Shown here piece by piece: positions 34,681-46,819 of a stretch of 64,000 nucleotides of DNA. The position numbers and the translations under genes are program-made. The notes below the pieces were generated by a model. The model was not told where the DNA came from. It ran no database searches and was given only the letters and a program-made list of their open reading frames with translations. Each line of letters opens with the position of its first letter. Positions within the stretch are counted from its first letter, which is position 1. Source of the stretch: Hibiscus mutabilis (taxonomy: Eukaryota > Streptophyta > Magnoliopsida > Malvales > Malvaceae); NCBI GenBank assembly GCA_019671005.1, contig CM033711.1:55911049-55975048 (forward strand). Direction: 5' to 3'.

Positions 34681-35170
34681 TACCACTTTTGCATTTGATG
34701 ATTCTTGTTTGAAAGCTTTTCAAGAATTGAGAGACTGGTTAATTAATGCCCATATAGTCGTGGCATCAAATTGGAATGAGTCTTTCGAGATCATGTGCAA
34801 TGTCGATGACTATGTTGTTGGAGCTGTGTTAGGATAGAGGCATGGCAAAATTTTCATACCTCTATTATGCCAACCGAACGTTGAATGAAGCCTAGCTCAA
34901 CTACACAACAACTAAGAAGGAGTTCCTTGCAGTTGTCTTTGCGTTTGACAAATTTATATCATATTTGGTGGATAGTAAAGTTATGGTATACATAGACCAC
35001 TCAGCACTCAAGTATCTTCTGGAAAAGAAAGATGCCGAACCGAGACTGGTCTGATAGACAATTTTGTTACAAGAATTTGATCTCGAGATACGAGATTAGA
35101 AGGGGAGTGAGAACCTGGTAGCTGATCATCTGTCTCGGTTACAGCATCACCATGAGGATGGCAAAGTTAT
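34681..35170 (+). pseudogene. Athila RNase H
   Basis: Fragments in more than one frame: NTTFAFDDSCLKAFQEL, NWNESFEIMCNVDDYVVGAV (the strand that usually carries the first Asp), then YTTTKKEFLAVVFAFDKF, HSALKYLLEKKDAEPR and ENLVADHLSRL. The order is that of a normal Ty3/Gypsy RNase H. It is heavily mutated, so the boundaries are approximate. Confidence 0.75.
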
Positions 35171-36509
35171 TGCCATTAGAGATGAATTTCCTGATGATTA
35201 CTTGCTTGCAATCAATACCATGCCATGGTATGTTGACATAGTCAACTACCTGGTCAGGAAAATATTGCCATCAGACTTGGCAAGTAATGCCAAGAAGCAA
35301 TTTTTGAGGGATATCCGGCAATATTATTGGGATGAGCCATTCTTATTCAAACATTTTGCAGAACAAATTATTCGTTGATGTGTGTCGAAGGATGAACAAC
35401 AAAACATTCTTCAACTCTGCCATGTAGCACCACATGGAATACACTTTGTTGGAATAAAGACATCAGCCAAAGTCTTGTAGTCTAGATTTTTTTGGCCCAA
35501 AATGTTTAAAGACACCCATTATTTTACTAATGGATGCGACAGATGCCAGCGTACTAGGAACATTTCTAGTAGACATCAATTGCCACTTCAGAATACCATG
35601 CATGTAAAGTTGTTTGATGTATTAGGAGTAGACTTTATTGGTCTTTTTCCCCGTCATTTGGTAATTTATACATACTTGTGGCTGTAGACTACGTCTCAAA
35701 GTGGGTTGAAGTTGTTGCTCTCCCAACGAATGATGCTAAGGCAACCGCCAAGTTCTTACACAAGCACATCTTTACTAGATTCAATGCCTCCAGAGCTATC
35801 ATACATGATGAAGATACCCATTTTAAATGTCATTTAATCAATAAAGCTTTGTGCATGTACAGAATGCAGCAAAGAATTGCCACTGCCTACCATCCTTAAA
35901 CAAATGGCTAGACAGAAATTTCAAATAAAGAAATCAAGAATATCTTAGAGAAGACCGTGAACCCAACTAGGAATGATTGGTCTTTGAGGCTAGATGATTC
36001 CGTGTGGACATACAAAACAGCTTTCAAAACTCCATTGGGAACTTCCCCCTACAAGCTTGTTTTTTTGGAAGACATGCCATTTGCCACTAGAGTTAGAGCA
36101 TCGAGCTTTTTGGGCAACCAAGCCGTTGAATATGGAATAGAAGGCTACAGGTAAGAATCAGTTGTTTGATCTGAATGAGTTGGAGGAATTTGGAGCACAA
36201 GCCTATAAAAATGCCAAGCTTTATAAGGAAAGTACAAGGAGGTGGCATGATAATAGAATTTTGCCAAGACAGTTTGAAGTAGGGCAAAAAGTTATGTTGT
36301 TCAATCCTATGCTTAAATTATTTCCAGGAAAACTCAAATCCAGAGGGTCAGGCCCATTTGAAGTTGTCAAGATTTATGCTCATGGAGTAATAGATATCAA
36401 GGACATTAAAACGGAGACAACATTCAAAGTAAAATGGCCAGAGATTGAAGCATTATTGGGAAGGAAGTTAGAGAAATTCCAAGGAGACCATTATCCTGGC
36501 AGAGATTGA
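35171..36509 (+). pseudogene. Athila integrase
   Basis: Linker PWYVDIVNYL, zinc-binding part (HVAPHGIHF..., then GCDRCQRTRNISSRHQ), and core VLGVDFIGLFP with the first Asp. After a shift the frame runs AVDYVSKWVEVVALPTNDA; the second Asp region is IIHDEDTHFKCHL and the third lies near the TAYHP / KEIKNI segment. The C-terminal domain (FDLNELEEFGAQAYKNAKLY, VMLFNPMLKLFPGKLKSR, GPFEVVKIYAHGVIDI) is clean. Breaks occur near 35360, 35685, 35898 and 36152. Confidence 0.83.
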
Positions 36510-37092
36510 GTAATTTTGCCATCATGATTTGATCTTTGTAAATAGTAAGGATAGTTATTTTCTTTTTGTTATTATAGTTATTTTATTTTTATATTTTATT
36601 TTTCTACTTTGAAATGTTTTTTGTGAGTGTTAGTACAGGTTCTTTTGCCAAGGCAATATGCCAGGACAGGATGACATTCGAATGTCCATCATTGCAAGGA
36701 GTGGTGACACATGGATCATTATCAAATAGAGCCCAAGGGAGAGCTATTTTTGCTACAGCATGAAAACCTAGCCACCTAGGTTAAAATTTCAATCTTTAAA
36801 ATTTTATTCCTTTGTTTTTACCTTTTTCTTTCTCACGTCGTTAACTCTCATAACTCTTAAAACACATCATTATCCCACTCCCCCATACATGCATAACTGA
36901 CACAACCATCATTATCTCCACTAACCTCGCCATTAAATCATCTCAATTGTCTCCCTTTCCATTTATTTAACCCTCATTTTCCCCTGAGCAAGAACCTTTT
37001 CTCTTTTTATTCTCTTGCACGACAAGAAAAAAAAGTTCCAAGCTTTCCTACATATTTTTTCTCCGATCACCACTATCTCCAAATTTCTTTCA
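36510..37092 (+). other. spacer between Athila integrase and 3' ORF
   Basis: No recognisable coding sequence. T-rich at 36540-36610 and rich in pyrimidines at 36820-37080. Athila elements have a non-coding spacer here, from which the downstream ORF is presumably expressed on its own message. Confidence 0.6.
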
Positions 37093-38208
37093 ATGACTTC
37101 CTCATCAGCACCTCTACAAATCTTTTTCAATAATGAGATCAAGAAGAAGTTTGAAGCAAATTATGCAACTCGAACCTTCTATTACGAGAAAGGGTTTGAT
37201 TTCAAGAATGAACCTAATTAAGGATTCTCGTCGGAAGTGGTTGCAATCGTCAAGAAGCACAAATGGGATACCTTTTGCCAACAACCAGGGGAAGTTGACT
37301 CCACCATTGTTCGTGAATTCTACACCCACCTCACTACCAAGGATTCACCTTTTCTATTTGTACGAGGTGCGTGTGTTCAATTTGATGAAGGATACATTAA
37401 TCGCTTGTTTAAGTTGGATGGTGTAAGAGAAGAACATTTGGCATTTGTTGAGTCCATGAATACTGCCAAGAGACAATCGATGTTGAAGGACTTGTGCAAA
37501 CTAGGCACAAAGTGGAACGTCTCTTCCAAGGGAAAGAGAATCGTGAAACCGCTGGCATTAAAACCTCAGCCAAGGGAATGGAACCGCTTCTTGAAGGCCA
37601 ACCTGATGTCAACTACTCATAATGAAAGCATGTTAGAGGAGAGGATGGTTTTGCTGCACTTGATCATGATGGGAAGGAAAATCAATGTGGGTCATCTAAT
37701 CATTGGTGAAACCTACAAGTATGCCGATAAGGGTAGTGGTAGTTTGGTTTTTCCTTCACTAATCTCTAAAATTTGTTGGCTTCATAAAGTGTTAAAGCTC
37801 GACTCCGACAACACCAAGAAATGTAAGGAAACCATCACTCTTGCTTTGTGGTAGCAATTGATTGCCAGGGAAGCAAAGAAGAAGGGCAAGGGAAAGGTTA
37901 TTGAGCTGGTGTCTACTGCGAAGACACCAAAGGCAGAACCTGTCACACCAATGCCAGCTGACGCCCTGGCATTACTTTCCCAGATTTATTAGCTACAAGA
38001 ACTCATCCTGCAAAAACTAAATAAGGTTGAAGAGCATAATTTGGTGCTAAGGCAATATATTGGAGCCATGGATCGAGCCCTAAAGATGACTTTTGAGGGC
38101 ATGGCCACCAATCCTTTGCCACTATTCCCAAAGTTCCCCATTGAGCTTTATATACCCGAAGGAAGCAGCCAACCCCCACTCTATTCACACTTTGACCTAG
38201 CAATCTAA
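37093..38208 (+). pseudogene. Athila 3' ORF, 'putative plant transposon protein' / env-position ORF
   Basis: Starts at the ATG of MTSSSAPLQIFFNNEIKKKF. One frame runs 372 codons with stops only at 37219, 37852 and about 37990. Conserved pieces are FYYEKGFDF, VVAIVKKHKWDTFCQQPGEV, IVREFYTHL, FLFVRGACVQFDEGYINRLF and VGHLIIGETY. These match, from memory, the plant-transposon-protein domain encoded behind integrase in Athila-like elements. The C-terminal part is Lys-rich then coiled-coil-like (LQKLNKVEEHNLVLRQYIGA). The position corresponds to env, but I see no signal peptide or convincing membrane anchor, so an envelope role is not supported. Function unknown. Confidence 0.75.
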
Positions 38209-39596
38209 TGTCATTGTACATGTTTCGCTTGTCCAAGTTGAAACTGCCGCAACTGAGACTCTGCAAGAGTTTGATAAGGAAGTACCTGCCAAGACCAATG
38301 TGCCACCAGTTGCACTTGCTTCTTTTGCTGCTCCGGTAGCCCCCACTACATCTGAGTTAGTGAGGATAATTAAGGAGGTCCTCCATGATGTGAATGCCTC
38401 CACTTCCATATCAAAACCATAGCTAAAGAGGAAAAAGTCCATAGCTCCAAATCGTGAGAGCTTCATCAAGAGAAAGACTCGAGTAACTCGCATCGAACAT
38501 TCCGAATGGGAGTCTTCTTCCCCTTAACTCCTTAATTTCATATTTTTCATTTTAATCATGCATTTCATTTTGTATATATGTGTTTTCATGCATTAAGGAC
38601 AATGCACACTTTGGTTTGGGTGTGTGTGTTGCCTCACATTTATTGCCATAACATTCATGCATGTTTACATTTCTGTTTGCATTAGATTGCCATGTAGATT
38701 AGGTTAACACATGCATACCAAACATTCTTAATTTTGGGCTGATGATTTTGCCAACGCATTGCTAGCATAGTTAGAATTTGCACTAGTATGCCCTATCCGA
38801 TGATGAAATTAAAATATTTAGTTAGCATGAGCCAGTAGAATTATTAATGCCAGGTTTCTTGGCAATTGATCTCTAGCCAAGGGAACTTTAGTCTCACTAA
38901 AACACGTAGTATGCATCTAGTTCCCGAGACAAACTTAGGATTCTTGAACCGAACTTGAAATTTAAAAAAAATTAAAAAAATGATGGAAAAAATGCCAACG
39001 TAAAAAATAAAGAATAAGGCAACAATGTTTGCCAAAGGCAAGAAAAATTTAGAACACTCCTCTACCTTAGAGACAATAAGTAACTTGGGGCTTCGTGGTT
39101 TGCTCCCTCTTAGTTCTTAGGCCAGCAAAACTTTAGGGTATGAGTGTAATAGGTTAGCTAGTGATAACATATGGATTAACGTGAGGGTTCATGGTAAGCT
39201 CCTTCTTACTTCTTACACCAATTTGCATCGTGAGGCGAACTCAAATTTACTTCCAACAAAAGAAACCCTTTGTGGGTAATATATATATATATATATATAT
39301 TTCTGAGTTTGGATACTAAAATTTCATTAAAGGAGTTAAAGGGTACTTGATGCATATTGCCTACTCTTCATGCACACTTTATGACCCTAGTTTAGAGCTA
39401 TACTGTTGCATCTGAATTTTTTGATTTGTTGGCATTACTGCTCTGAGATATCTAAGAAAAGAAATAGGACCAGATTTTGCTTGCTAGCTTGTGTTGTTAA
39501 TAAGGGAAATTTTGCTGAGGTACATTGTTTTATTCTTATGTTTTTATAGTTTTTAGTTGTATTACTTGAGGACAAGCAATGAGCTAGATTTGGGGG
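38209..39596 (+). other. Athila 3' untranslated region
   Basis: The first 300 bp still resemble the tail of the 3' ORF in other frames (KRKKSIAPNRESF-type text near 38440). After that I see nothing coding. An (AT)n run lies at 39279-39301. The end, TTGAGGACAAGCAATGAGC followed by AGATTTGGGGG, is the usual Athila pre-LTR context and contains the polypurine tract (39588-39596). Confidence 0.75.
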
Positions 39597-39903
39597 TGTT
39601 AACTCTTCAACATTTCTACTTTACATGTATATATTGACATGTTTTTGCTTGACTTTGGGTACATTTTTGTGCATTTAGCTAGTAGAATCATGTATTTTGC
39701 ATTAAGGAGTTGAGGAATGTTTTCTTTACCAGAGTAAAGGTATATTTCCTTGTTGTGGTAGGAAGGTCAGGAGCAAGACAGGTTAGGCATAGTAGGACAT
39801 GAGCAGTTGGCAGAAAGTTAGAGGAGCAGAAGAGAAATGCCAAGCTCGGTTGGCAAAAGAAGGGCGATTAATGCCAATAAGTTAGCCATTAGTCAAATAT
39901 CAC
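39597..39903 (+). repeat. Athila 3' LTR, left-hand part
   Basis: Begins TGTTAACTCTTCAAC right after TTTGGGGG. From 39731 it matches the 5' LTR remainder. It stops at TCAAATATCAC where element E1 begins; in the 5' LTR the same place reads TCAAAGATCAAGTCAG. The rest of this LTR is not in the window. Confidence 0.82.
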
Positions 39904-41965
39904 TGTAATGACCTAGATTTCAGGATCTGTGGGTCGTTTCACTCGAGCATGTGGGTCAGGTGTGTTGGGCCAAAGTATTAGGCCATTTGTTTCTCAAGAA
40001 AGCCTTGGTGGGCTTCTTTTATCATTGTTGGGCTAGGGACCTTGGGTGGGTATGTGTTTTTGAGGATGATGGAAGGGTAGAGGGGTAATTTCCCATATTT
40101 TAAAGGAGGGGTTTGGGTTTAATGGCTGTAGAAAATGTAAGGGAATGAGATCATCTTTGTCCATTTCATCCTCCATCTCTTTTCTCCATCTTCTCCTTGA
40201 AGTTCAAAGGCAAAAGATCCAACCATTATCTTTTTGAGTTAGATTTTCGAATTTGTTGTTGAGAGTGTTGTAGCCTTCATCCAACAATCTACAAGTCAAG
40301 TGAAAGAGGTTAGAGAGCACTCAAAGGCTCAAGGCAAGGGAAGGTTTGAGGCTTGTACAAGGGGACTTATTTCTGAAGCTGGAGGGAGTTTATTACACTT
40401 ACAACTCCTTTTGTTTATTGTAAATCATGAATATATGGTTTTGTATGCTTGTTTGATGTTTTGGTGCTTGAAATGGTTAAGTGTGGGTGTTAATGGAAAA
40501 ATCCAGAATTCGAATTTAAACGGTGTAAAAACTGTAGGAAACCACCTAAACTACCTCCTATAATTTGTAGAATTAATTTGTGGCTTTATCAGTGAGGTTT
40601 GGGGATGTTGGGGGTGAATTACGAACTTCAGAAATTGATTTCTAGGTTTGAGTACTAATACGAGTTGAACGCGTATCGGTACCCCTTATATAAACTATTG
40701 AAACCAAGACAAATTTGAAGGGTGTATCGGTACGCCTTAGGGGGTATTGATACCTTTTTTCCCAACCAAATTGCAGTAGCCAATTTTGGTATCGATACTC
40801 TCAAGGGTGTATCGATACACCAGGGGGTATCATTTCATGGCCCTGAGTATCGGTATGGGCTTTGAGTTATGCCCTTCAAACGGTAAGCCAAGTATCGTTA
40901 TGCCTAGGTGGGTATCGATACTCTAAAGCGAGTATCGATATTTGCTGGGCATTCTGCCTGAAAACTTCACTTCTAGTTTGAGGGACACATAATTTGAAGA
41001 CTAAGGCCCAATGGGTCTCTAATGGGGTAAAATGAATAGTAAAATCAAGAAATTGAGAATCTAACTCCTTGAACGAACATAACGAGTAATAACATGATTA
41101 ATTAATGAGAGTCATAGTTGTGAATGTAACCATAAGGATCCTTAGTGGATCGGTTGGTAAATGTATGCCAAGTAAGGGCATTAGTGTGGTTGAGTACTTT
41201 GCTTGATGGGCCCCATATACCCAAGACTTGTTGCAACACTATGGTAAGTTTGGTGAAGGGAGGTTACCGATGCTATGCGACTCGGGCCTCATTCACATGT
41301 ACTCGAGGGGGGATTCTAAGTAGGGGTGTATGTTCTGATGTTGCGTGACCCGGCCTCACCCCTAGTGTATGTACAGATGCTATGTGACATAGCCTCACTC
41401 TTATGATGTTATGGTATAGTGGGTCCTTGTGTGTCCATAATTTTGTGATATGATTTGCATGAGTTTAAGAGACTAGCGTAGTGCCAAGTACCATTTAAAT
41501 TGACATATCAACTTACTTGTTACATGCCTATGTTTATGATATGTATGAAGCTAGGTAAAGTATAAGTGTATCCACTAAGCTTTGTGAGCTCGGCGTTTGG
41601 AATCGTTGTTTCTTTACGCAGGTTTTTTGGTGGATGCGTTGCATGCAAGGAGTTCCATCAGAGTAAGAATCCAGTTCATCGATGTGATCAAGCGTATAAT
41701 ACTTAGGCTTGTCGGGCGATGTATTCATAAAACCCTTTATTTATGTCTGCAACTCTATTTGGATTTTAATCATGTTGAATGCTTTTAATTGACTTGTTTT
41801 AATCGGAGCTCCTATGCAAACGAATCAACTATTTTTTATTAACTCTTTTTCAAAACGTTTTTGGATTTATGAAAATGTTTACGATTGTGGGCTAAATCTA
41901 GTTGCAAAGTTTTATCTATGGGTTGGGCTTGAAGCCCAAGTATGATGTCGGGTTGGGGCGTTACA
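39904..41965 (+). repeat. 5' LTR of E1
   Basis: TGTAATGACCTAG ... GGGGCGTTACA. A pyrimidine-rich leader-like stretch lies at 40150-40205, a decamer cluster at 40671-40942, degenerate 39-bp units at 41267-41405 and a TTTCTTTACGCAG acceptor-like site ending at 41621. It resembles the F 3' LTR in its first and last 60 bp and in the block order, but is diverged enough to be another family or an old member. Confidence 0.85.
40671..40942. repeat. cluster of ~10 GTATCGATAC-like decamers in the E1 LTR
   Basis: Examples are GCGTATCGGTACCCC, GTGTATCGGTACGCC, GGTATCGATACTC, GTGTATCGATACACC and GAGTATCGATATTT. Spacing is irregular and the intervening DNA is unrelated to that of element T. Confidence 0.88.
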
Positions 41966-41970
41966 TTTAG

Positions 41971-41983
41971 TGGCATCAGAGCC
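41971..41983 (+). other. primer-binding site of E1
   Basis: TGGCATCAGAGCC, one mismatch from the initiator-Met tRNA site, five bases after the LTR end. Confidence 0.88.
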
Positions 41984-42135
41984 TAGGTTTAGCCGGTTTT
42001 AGGAAACCTCGGGGTAGTAGGGAGTCGTCAAGAGGGGTGTCTAGTGGATATGTGCCCGTAAGTTGAAGTTGTACTTGTTAAAGCTAAGTATCAGATGGAG
42101 TAACCTTGTTTGTTTATTTGTGCAGAGTTTGAATC

Positions 42136-42565
42136 ATGCCTAGAGGTACGCAAGATCGCGTTGAGGCTCTTGAGATGAGAGTTATGATGAGAACTATATA
42201 CCCGAGGCTGATGAGAGATTGGAGGATGAGAGGCGACAAGGGGCCAACTACTTCACTCACCTGCATAGGGCTCTTCATCGCATAGTGAGGTTTATTCCTA
42301 GGCCATATTCTACCCCTCGCGAGGCCTCGATTGAGAGGCTTCGACGTCATGGCACAATAGATTTACTTGGGTCGGGATAAGATAATCCGATCAAGGCAGA
42401 TCAGTGATTGAGGTATACTCGTTGGATCTTACGCCAAATGTGGTTGGAACCTAAAGACAAGCTGAAGTGCATCCTTTCCCCTATTAAAGGAGAATGCTTG
42501 TGAGTGGTGGAAGACCATAGAGTTAGGATGGTATCCTAACCGAACCACTTGGGATGATTTTCGTG
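42136..42565 (+). pseudogene. gag: E1 gag, first half
   Basis: The ATG opens MPRGTQDRVEALEMR, a typical chromovirus Gag start, and the frame shifts soon after. Later pieces are RALHRIVRFIPRPYSTPREA, LRRHGTIDLLGSG, LRYTRWILRQMWLEPKDKLK and EWWKTIELGWYPNRTTWDDF, the conserved capsid helices up to the W-D-D-F position. The following 'xEFxxxYxxxxxxxxKxxEFxxLxQG' part is missing at this point and is found in pieces at 63813. Stops interrupt throughout. Confidence 0.75.
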
Positions 42566-42740
42566 CATAGGTTGATCGTTGGATTGTGGGATCAAGGAGC
42601 ACTATCTGTACGTAGTTCCAGCATGTGGTGGATCTTCAGTGTATGATACTTGAGTTTAGTGGGCTATGTATTCATAGGACCTTGCGTGGTGGAGTCTGTA
42701 ATCCTTATTTCGAAATTGTATTTATCAAATCGAATGTTTG
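42566..42740 (+). repeat. internal fragment of the F LTR
   Basis: Matches 63460-63630 of the F 3' LTR over about 175 bp, from TAGGTTGATCGTTGG through GATACTTGAGTTTAGTGGG to TTTATCAAATCGAATG. Neither LTR terminus is present, so deletions have occurred on both sides. Confidence 0.75.
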
Positions 42741-43110
42741 TCGATACAAACCTACAAAGATTAAACTTGAACTACATCCATTTTTTCTTCCTTTTATCTT
42801 ATCTAGATGCAAAATTATAACCTATGGTGTGCATATTGGCAGCGGGTGAAAACTCAGCTCAATCGGGCGTCAAATCGACATCCAATTGCACACAATTACA
42901 ATTTAGGGACTAAATTGCAATTCTAGAAAATTATAATAACTTTCCTATTTTAAGGTTACTGATCCTTAATTAATCAAGTTCCATGCTCATATATCTAAAA
43001 TCAATCCAAATCGATCATTCAAACTCATATAATTGCATACATATAAACTAGGGACCAAAATAGAAGAATCTCGAAACATAAAACAATCCATAACCACCAT
43101 AACTACTTTT

Positions 43111-43272
43111 CGTATCAATACGGTCTCAAGGCATATCAGTACGCGGGCTACAATAAACAAAAACCAAATTCCAGTAGCTCAAAATCGTACTAGTACGGCG
43201 CATCGCGTATCGGTACGCCTTGACAGAATACATAGGGTCGTACCGATTTGGAGCCCTGGGTATCTATACGCC
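43111..43272. repeat. GTATCGATAC-like decamers, left LTR of G
   Basis: About six sites: CGTATCAATACGG, CATATCAGTACGC, CGTACTAGTACGG, CGTATCGGTACGC, CGTACCGATTTGG and GTATCTATACGCC. The right LTR has the matching sites at 52206-52367. Confidence 0.85.
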
Positions 43273-45280
43273 TGGACCTGAAATGTCCACTTTTTCTGTT
43301 TTTTCACACTTTCATGGATTCGAACACATTCTAACATGTCACAAACATACACACAAATATTCTCAAGACCAAACCACATCAAAATATCACAGAAACAAGA
43401 TTTAACATGGCATCATACCTCAATTGAGAGTCTAAAGGCATGCTTCCTAGATACAAACCATTCAAAGCATTAACCAAACATATAAGGCCATTTACAAATC
43501 CAAAACAACGTAGCAAACTTGCTCAAATAGGGAGTTTAGCAAAACCCTCCCAAAACAACAATGAACCACGTTGCCTTTATTACTACTAGTCTAGTTCAAA
43601 AGCATACATTTATTAACCAAAGTCTTTGGATTCCTCTCGCTTGCTTGCTGCCTAAAATCCCAAAACACACCATCAATGCATTTCAAACCATTTTCCAAAA
43701 CCACATTGAAAATACCATTTCAAACATCTTATAAAACATCATGCCTTGAGAACCATGCACTTAACACTTTCAAAAACCAGCATATTAAACCATATGCACC
43801 ATGTACCATGGATCAACAGCAACTCCCATTGCTAACCCTCAATTTAAGCCTTCCCATGCAAAACAACCCATATGCAAAGCTTAAAGAGAAAACATGTAAA
43901 AACCAACATCGTACATAAACATCCATCAACGTGATACATCAACAATTATATTGGCTTTCAAGTGATTATAAACCAAGTTCCACTTTCCAAAATATTACAT
44001 CGGATACAAGAATTCAACAAGTGTCCTCTCAACACTTCATGTCATCTCAACCGGAATTACAGTACCATTTACAACCTAGGGACACCAACCTTAATCATCG
44101 GCTAGATGCATAACCCACTAACGAGAGTTTTCGGTATCATATAACCCTCAATCATTAGGGTACTTGGATGGAGTATTCGGTACACCGTATAAACCCATCA
44201 ACATCCAAGGTGAGTTATTTACAGTGCACTATCAATCCTATGGCTGGCCAACTATATCCAATAACATTTTAAATCACATCACTTGCCAATATAATTCATA
44301 TATTAACCATGTACCTCACTATTTTTATATACATCAATTCAAATCCATTTCCAAAGCAACAAACCATGCTTTTAAACAAGTATTCCACATACTTGGATCA
44401 TTTACCAAAAGCATCCATCATCATTATATGATCAAAAACAATACATAACATACTTAAAATCATGCTTAAACAATAGGTACCATGTAATGCAAAACAAGTG
44501 AATAAAATCCATTTCGTAAAAGCATGGCCGAGGAAGAAACTCTTGATACTTAATTTTGAGTTTAAACTAGCATTTCAAGCTAATTTTAAGATCTCATAAA
44601 TCACCTTTAAACCATTTCAAAGCTGAAATCTATGTTCTCACTCACCGGCAACACAAAGCTCTATTTGTCGATGTGAAAACAAGCCTCTGAAGCTTCACCA
44701 ACAGCCCTTGGATCACTCTCCCTTATTTTAAGCACATAACAACAAAGGATTAATGCATCATCATGCATTCATAATCCCATCAACACAACACCTCAACTTT
44801 ACCTCACAAGCAACCTTCAAACGTCTTTTGAAACAACCAAAAACACCTTCCAACTCAACCTAAACACAACCCATCCATAATCTAACATTTCAATCCATCA
44901 ATTAACATCAATAGACATCCCAAAACCACTTAACATCAACCTTATACCACTAGCAAACATTAAACCTCCACAACTCCTCAAATACACACAACTAGAAACC
45001 TAGAAAGTTAGAGATTCACAAAGATTCGGGATTCCAATGTTAAAATCAATCTATTAACATTATAAAACATCAAAATCTTGATTAAAACCAATCAAGAACT
45101 CAATAAAACAGATCCAATCCGAAAATCATATAACCTTATTAATTAAACCTTGATTTAACCATATTATATAATTAAATCATTAAAACTCAATAGAAATCAT
45201 TCATAAAGAGTCAAGAAGTTGGAAATTTTAGTAAAGAACCATTCATTAGAGGAGAAGAACGAACCTTACCTCTAATGAGT

Positions 45281-46819
45281 GAGTTTCCTCTCAATTGGAT
45301 GTTTTCTATTGGAAAACAAAGAAGTACAATAAGATTTTGAAAAACAAAGTTAAGGAATCCATTAGGAAATCAAAGGTTTAAGAAATCAAGAACATTACCT
45401 TACTTTTTGATGAAAAAGAAAGTGTTTGGTTGAAGAGAAGTTGAGAGAAAATTTGAGAAAATGAAGTTACGTCAAAAAGTAATTTTAGGAAATAACCACA
45501 TTCCTTAATTAAATCCCTTTTAATTTCTTTAATTAAAACTCCTTTAAAATAATCCTAATCAAGAGAAAACTCAGATTAGACCAATCGGTAAATTATCTCC
45601 TTAAAGATTCAAAGTTTTGACTCTTTTATAAAACGGTCACTAAAAATAGTTTCCAATCTTTATATTTTGGTCACTAGCCCAAAATGTCCGATTTCCAAAA
45701 CTCTTTTTCCAAAATTGACTTTACCAAACATGTCCATATATTTATCAATAATTTTTAGCTATTTTTCCAAATATTTATCTCACCCAAAAATATGAGTTTC
45801 CTCTCAATTGGATGTTTTCTATTGGAAAACAAAGAAGTACAATAAGATTTTGAAAAACAAAGTTAAGGAATCCATTAGGAAAATCAAAGGTTTAAGAAAT
45901 CAAGAACATTACCTTAGTTTTTGATGAAAAAGAAAGTGTTTGGTTGAAGAGAAGTTGACAGGAAATTTGAGAAAATGAAGTTACGTCAAAAAGTAATTTT
46001 AGGAAATAACCACATTCCTTAATTAAATTCCTTTTAATTTCTTTAATTAAAACTCCTTTAAAATAATAATAATCAAGAGAAAACTAAGATTAGACCAATT
46101 GGTAAATTATCTCTTAAGAATTCAAAGTTTTGACTCTTTTATAAAACAGTCACTAAAAATAGTTTCCATTCTTTACATTTTGGTCACTAGCCCAAAATGT
46201 CCGATTTCCAAAACTCTTTTTCCAAAATTGACTTTACCAAACATGTCCATATATTTATCAATAATTTTTAGATATTTTTCAAAATATTTATCTCACCCAA
46301 AAATATGAGTTTCCTCTGAATTGGATGTTTTCCATTGGAAAACAAAGAAGTACAATAAGATTTTGAAAAACAAAGTTAAGGAATCCATTAGGAAATCAAA
46401 GGTTTAAGAAATCAAGAACATTACCTTAGTTTTTGATGAAAAAGAAAGTGTTTGGTTGAAGAGAAGTTGAGAGAAAATTTGAGAAAATGAAGTTACGTCA
46501 AAAAGTAATTTTAGGAAATAACCACATTCCTTAATTAAATCCCTTTTAATTTCTTTAATTAAAACTCCTTTAAAATAATCCTAATCAAAAAACTCATATT
46601 AGACCAATCGTTAAATTATCTCCTTAAGGATTCAAAGTTTTGACACTTTTATAAAACAATCACTAAAAATAGTTTCCAATCTTTACATTTTGGTCACTAG
46701 CCCAAAATGTCTGATTTCCAAAACTCTTTTTCTAAAATTGACTTTACAAAACATGTCCATATATTTATCAATAATTTTTAGCTATTTTTCCAAATATTTA
46801 TCTCACCCAAAAATATTTA
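45281..46819. repeat. three tandem copies of a 513-bp unit
   Basis: The units start at 45281, 45794 and 46307, each with GAGTTTCCTCT-AATTGGATG. They are nearly identical: single-base changes, plus small deletions in the third, for example AATCAAGAGAAAAC shortened to AATCAAAAAAC. The right LTR of G has only part of one unit (57853-58065). The array therefore arose in this LTR after insertion, or was lost from the other. Confidence 0.95.

Larger units (their letters stand above)
19563..39903 (+). mobile_element. Athila-type Ty3/Gypsy retrotransposon, interrupted
   Basis: 5' LTR remainder, Asp-tRNA-type primer site, gag, protease, RT, RNase H, integrase, extra 3' ORF, polypurine tract and the beginning of the 3' LTR all lie in order on the plus strand. 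The two LTR pieces overlap over about 180 bp (19563-19748 against 39731-39903), sharing the 'gtatatttcctt' type block, 'ggagcagaag', 'ggaaatgcca' and 'gttagtcaaa'. Three later insertions cut it: the Tat element in its 5' LTR, Tekay element T in its RT, and element E1 in its 3' LTR. Removing T leaves about 10.2 kb of Athila sequence. Confidence 0.87.

Noticed and set aside
37093..38208. Envelope glycoprotein
   Set aside because: Position fits env, but no signal peptide, cleavage site or clear membrane anchor is visible; kept as an ORF of unknown function.
37409..38493. Minus-strand frames within the Athila 3' ORF region
   Set aside because: Shadows of the plus-strand ORF, with no recognisable content.
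43676..44448. Plus-strand frames as host genes
   Set aside because: They lie in the left LTR of G and are repeated in diverged form in the right LTR.
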